The translations under genes were made by a program, and so were the position numbers. Below the pieces are notes generated by a model. That model saw only the letters and a list, made by a program, of their open reading frames with translations, did not search any database and had not been told where the DNA came from. Positions 58,624-64,000 of a DNA stretch of 64,000 nt are shown one piece after another. This DNA comes from Dipteronia dyeriana (lineage: Eukaryota > Streptophyta > Magnoliopsida > Sapindales > Sapindaceae), in contig CM065296.1 of assembly GCA_032871835.1 (NCBI GenBank), positions 115,020,146-115,084,145 on the forward strand, given 5' to 3'. Each line of letters starts with the position of its first letter. The stretch's first letter is position 1.

Positions 58624-59109
58624 TGTCACGGCCCGCCCAATTTTAATCCAAGGAGCCCAAACGGAGCCCAAACAGAGCCCAAAGTTAGGCACAAGCCCTT
58701 GGAAGATTCTAGAGTCTTCTCCACTCATCTAGCAAGGTCATCCTTGGAAGACTCTAGTAACATTCTAGAACTCTCTTGTAAATATCTAGGGTTGTGAATA
58801 CTTGTAGAGAAACCTAGATACATGTAGAACATTCTGGTCCTCGAGTAGTCTAGAACATTCATTGAAGAGGTGAACCACTATAAATAGGTAGCCCCTCTCA
58901 TTTGTAAACATCTAAGCCAAGAATACTCAAAGCATTATAAAGTTTTCTCATAGCAATACACTTTGACTTATTTTCCTACAAAGCTCTTTTAGTCCTTCTC
59001 TAGTCTCTCTAGCCTTTGAGAGTGATCAAGCAAGGCTTACTTAGCAATCTCGTCCAGAAATTATCTAAGTGCCGCACGGGTTAGCTGCGCAAACTTTAAC
59101 CCCGTGACA
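58624..59109 (+). repeat. Chromovirus 2, 3' LTR
   Basis: 486 bp, longer than the 5' LTR by an 11-bp repeat (ggagcccaaac type) and a 26-bp segment around ctggtcctcgagtagtctag, part of which duplicates tagaacatt. TATA near 58879. Confidence 0.95.
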
Positions 59110-59348
59110 AGCAGCCCACCGTTGTTTATACAAGTTAAAATATTGTTGGTATAATTGAGAGGATTCCAATTAACTGGTAGTTAGGTTCTGGCATGACTTA
59201 AACGACACTCCAAATATTAATTAAGATACAACAACTTGACTGATTTTAATCGATGGATGATTTTGTTGCTTGGCCGATTTGGCCCACAGCTAGAAAAATC
59301 ATAATTCTGATCTCATCTAATTTGTCGCCCTGTCCAATCACAGAGTGG

Positions 59349-59354
59349 TATAAG
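59349..59354 (+). promoter_or_regulatory. TATA-like box of the CXE gene
   Basis: tataag lies 80 bp upstream of the ATG at 59429, giving a predicted transcription start near 59380. Only 240 bp separate it from the chromovirus LTR. Confidence 0.5.
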
Positions 59355-59428
59355 AGTTCCTCTGGTCACCGTTGAAAAGCCATACCTACTCTGTTTTCAA
59401 TACTCTGTGTTTGACAATCTTTTTTTTA

Positions 59429-60436
59429 ATGGGTTCCACTGGAGAAACTGTAGAAGTTTCCATTGAAGTTTTCCCTTATCTTCGAGTGTACAAAGATGGG
59501 ACAGTTGAGAGATTGGCGGGAACTGAAGTGGTTCCTGCAGGTTTGGATCCTGAAACATTGGTTCTGTCCAAAGACATCGTCATCGTCCCAGAAACCGGTG
59601 TCTCTGCCAGAATTTACCGACCCAACAACAACTCGAAAGAATCTGATCAAAATCTTCCTCTAGTAGTGTATTTTCATGGTGGGGCGTTTTGCATATCGTC
59701 AACCGCCGATCCAAAGTACCACGCCAGTCTCAACAACTTAGTTGCAGAGGCTAACGTCATTCTTGTATCGGTTAACTACAGACTAGCTCCAGAATTTCCT
59801 CTTCCTATTGCATTTGAAGACTGTTGGGCTGCGATTCAGTGGGTGGCATCCCATGTTAATGGAGATGGTGGGGACAACCATGATCGTGAAGCTTGGCTTG
59901 AGGAATGTGTTGACTTCGAGAAAGTGTTTTTGGTTGGTGATAGTGCAGGTTCTAGTCTTGCACATCACTTGTCTTTCCGGGTCAAGAATTCGGATACGGG
60001 TCGAGACTTGAAGATTTGTGGTATTGGTATGATCAATCCTTACTTCTGGGGAAAAGATCCGATTGGAGTGGAGGTAAGTGATGAGTTGAGGAAAAAAATG
60101 GTGGATAGTTGGTGGATGTTTGTGTGTACGTCAGAGGAAGGGTGTGATGACCCGCTTATCAACCCGTTTGTAGATGGAGCTCCAAGTCTTGATGGGTTGG
60201 GATGTGATAAGGTGTTTGTTGTTGTTGCAGAGAAAGATATTCTGAGAGACAGAGGAAGGCTTTATTACAAGAAATTGGTGAATAGTGGGTGGGCAGGAAA
60301 AGCAGAGATCATGGAGGTTGAAGATGAAGATCATGTTTTCCATATATTTGATCATACCACAGACAAGGCAAAAAGCTTGATCAAACGCTTGGCTTCTTTC
60401 ATTAACCAAGACAATGCTTTTACTTTTACTGTGTGA
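59429..60436 (+). CDS. CXE-type carboxylesterase, intact, intronless
   Basis: A 335-residue alpha/beta-hydrolase of the plant CXE family related to the gibberellin receptor GID1. It probably hydrolyses small acyl esters in the cytosol; the substrate cannot be told from sequence. The oxyanion motif HGGAF starts at residue 83, the nucleophile elbow GDSAG has Ser172, and the acid and base are Asp270 (EKDILRDRG) and His302 (EDHVFHIF), a complete triad with family spacing. GID1 lacks the catalytic His, so this is an enzyme and not a GID1 orthologue. I use the ATG at 59429 (MGSTGETVEVS); the upstream in-frame extension begins only at a TTG and would lie before the likely transcription start. No signal peptide. 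Its paralogue pseudogene lies 7.3 kb upstream on the same strand, with a chromovirus between them. Confidence 0.93.
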   Translation: MGSTGETVEVSIEVFPYLRVYKDGTVERLAGTEVVPAGLDPETLVLSKDIVIVPETGVSARIYRPNNNSKESDQNLPLVVYFHGGAFCISSTADPKYHASLNNLVAEANVILVSVNYRLAPEFPLPIAFEDCWAAIQWVASHVNGDGGDNHDREAWLEECVDFEKVFLVGDSAGSSLAHHLSFRVKNSDTGRDLKICGIGMINPYFWGKDPIGVEVSDELRKKMVDSWWMFVCTSEEGCDDPLINPFVDGAPSLDGLGCDKVFVVVAEKDILRDRGRLYYKKLVNSGWAGKAEIMEVEDEDHVFHIFDHTTDKAKSLIKRLASFINQDNAFTFTV

Positions 60437-61634
60437 ATGTGTGACTCACTGTTTTCGTTTTGAGAATTCAAAGTTTGAAAAAGTGTTGCTGCTTTCAATG
60501 TTAAATTTATGAGGAATAAATGGAGTTGAAACTTGAATGTTATGTATCTTTAAAGGTTAGTCGATGTCTGGTACTACTTTCTGCTTTCTACTTTCTAATA
60601 AGTGTGTGCATTTCACCTGCCCTTGAATAATGTAAACTTGTTTTGTCAAAAGACTGTTAGTTGTTGTTTTGTATAATTTGTTTTCTATTATATGTAATTA
60701 TTTCTTTAAAAAGAAAAACAATCCATGCCCAAGCTAATGACATTTACGATATAGACATACAACCCAGTACTACATATCTTCAGTATTTTTCTCTTGAAGT
60801 CAAAGGCTGCCTTAATTATATGAACGCCATTTTAAGAACAAAACTGTGAACACCTCATGGTTGGTAACTGGTAAGGTATATTATATTGAATTTATTGGTG
60901 TTACAGCCAAAGCTATCAATTATTGTACCAATTGATAGCTAGGCTTCCAACACTCGCAATTTTTGTCATTATCCTAACAATTTGTCCATATGCCACTTAA
61001 ACGGATTCCCATAACTCGTTTGTCATTATGGTGCAATATGTCCGCATGTCTCAAACCGATTCCAATAACTCAAGAGTATCTGAGGAGGAATTTCATTGCC
61101 TTCAAATAGAAGCGACCAAGAGCTTCCTTTTGTTGCCTACTATCATGATACAACATGCTGCATCTAAACCCAACCACCACATTCTACCTTATTATTATGA
61201 ATTTTTACTAACGTTGTGAACTCAAATCATATGCCTCCCTTGATCCCAAATCTACACTTGATTATTTATATTTTCAGGATGCATAAAGTTAAATACCTTA
61301 ACAACATTCTAGTCGTCTGGCAGCGAATGTCAATGTCTGATCAATGCTAAATGCCTAAACATTACTACCGATGTCAATGCTTTGAGAATAATCAAAACAC
61401 TACATGTGGAACATCAATAAGTATAGGCTCTCTCATGGTTAAACTACAATGGTTATGAAACATTGAAATCCATAAACAATACAACGAATTGTAATACGAA
61501 TAACAACATATGAAAGAGAGACACTGTAACAAAGGATCCAGTATGGCATTAAATGAAGAACTAAATTCTATTCAATTACGGAACCAAAAAAAAAAAACAG
61601 TATAGTTCTACATAAAAGCATAAGAACCAAGGTT
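60437..61634. other. Intergenic between convergent genes
   Basis: Holds the 3' ends of CXE (plus) and RPN11 (minus). Short ORFs at 60661-60849 and 61028-61219 show no domain. No transposon ends seen. Confidence 0.5.
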
Positions 61635-63542
<1,908 letters not shown>

Positions 63543-64000
63543 CTAAATCAGATGCATAATGGCACAAGATCATGACAAATTATTAATTGGTATAAAGTTG
63601 CAAAAGGATGGGAAAAACGCGTCAATTATAATAAAAACCATGTATGAAGGGGATTCCCCCGGCTGTGGAAACCCGGTCATCAATGTTACTTGCATTAGAC
63701 CTATAAGGACATCTTTGCAGAATACTTAACACTTTACCTCACCTAATCCTGCATTTTTTTCTTTCATCTATTCAATTTAATCAGTAAACAATCTCTATCC
63801 ATATGTTATTAACTAGTAATATGATTAGAGGATCAAATAAGTGTCAGTTAAACCAAAAATCATATAGGATAGTTAGAAGTAATAAGATAATCCAGTGTTT
63901 ACATCAAATGCTACTCTAAACATCTGCAGTTATGTTTTTATACTCGTCTAACAATTGTATAAAACAAACATAAACTGACAAAACAATACATACAACCTAG

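Larger units (their letters stand above)
53485..59109 (+). mobile_element. Ty3/Gypsy chromovirus 2, nearly intact, young
   Basis: A complete element of 5.6 kb: LTRs 53485-53933 and 58624-59109 (both TGTCACGG...YGTGACA), tRNA-iMet primer site, gag-pol in one frame, polypurine tract, and AGCA on both outer flanks as a probable 4-bp target duplication. By hand I count about 15 substitutions over about 449 aligned LTR bases (about 3.3%), plus 11-bp and 26-bp length differences. It has inserted between the CXE pseudogene and the intact CXE gene. Confidence 0.95.

Noticed and set aside
59372..59428. Upstream extension of the CXE gene adding 19 residues
   Set aside because: The codon at 59372 is TTG, it lies at or before the likely transcription start, and the family N-terminus fits the ATG at 59429.

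Overview
The window looks like nuclear DNA from a eudicot plant: it is AT-rich, has GT-AG introns, plant-type promoters and plant gene families (carboxylesterase CXE, a DUF7950 protein, RPN11), and is packed with nested plant transposons. I cannot name the species. Only three host genes look functional: a DUF7950-type gene (30284-31129, +), a CXE carboxylesterase (59429-60436, +) and the 3' half of RPN11, the 26S proteasome deubiquitinase (61635-63513, -, running off the right edge). Almost everything else is mobile DNA at various stages of decay.

Layout: 1-2850, a tRNA-Glu-like pseudogene, an LTR-like tail and a broken endogenous caulimovirid fragment with its primer site. 6645-15615, a Mutator-like element (MULE-A) with convergent transposase and DUF1985/Ulp1-protease genes, subterminal GATCGAGC arrays and a 262-bp-arm inverted duplication of its own gene start. 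16330-18290, tandem duplications, poly-C and poly-G runs, the end of a related MULE and a foldback MITE. 18532-22457, a 3.9-kb PIF/Harbinger-like element without a transposase. 22490-29280, SINE-like pieces, an 86-bp tandem array, foldback MITEs and an ACGT-box-rich promoter island that two MITEs (28419-30062) appear to have pushed away from the DUF7950 gene. 31187-35243, an hAT element with a dead transposase starting about 57 bp after the DUF7950 stop codon. 35245-40608, an old Ty3/Gypsy chromovirus with a nested hAT MITE. 40628-52085, a CXE fragment, a second DUF1985/Ulp1 MULE (MULE-B, about 41600-50235) and a CXE pseudogene. 53485-59109, a young chromovirus inserted 320 bp upstream of the intact CXE gene.

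How the parts relate: three CXE pieces (fragment, pseudogene, intact gene) on one strand imply an ancestral tandem CXE cluster that was split by MULE-B and a chromovirus. The fragment keeps 14 bp that the pseudogene has lost, which locates the lesion that broke it. The two MULEs share one architecture (transposase on -, DUF1985/Ulp1 on +, tail to tail, flanked by family-specific tandem arrays). MULE-A has in addition a self-complementary structure resembling the maize Mu killer locus. Many nonsense changes are CAA/CAG to TAA/TAG or TGG to TAG/TGA, as expected from deamination of methylated cytosine in silenced elements.
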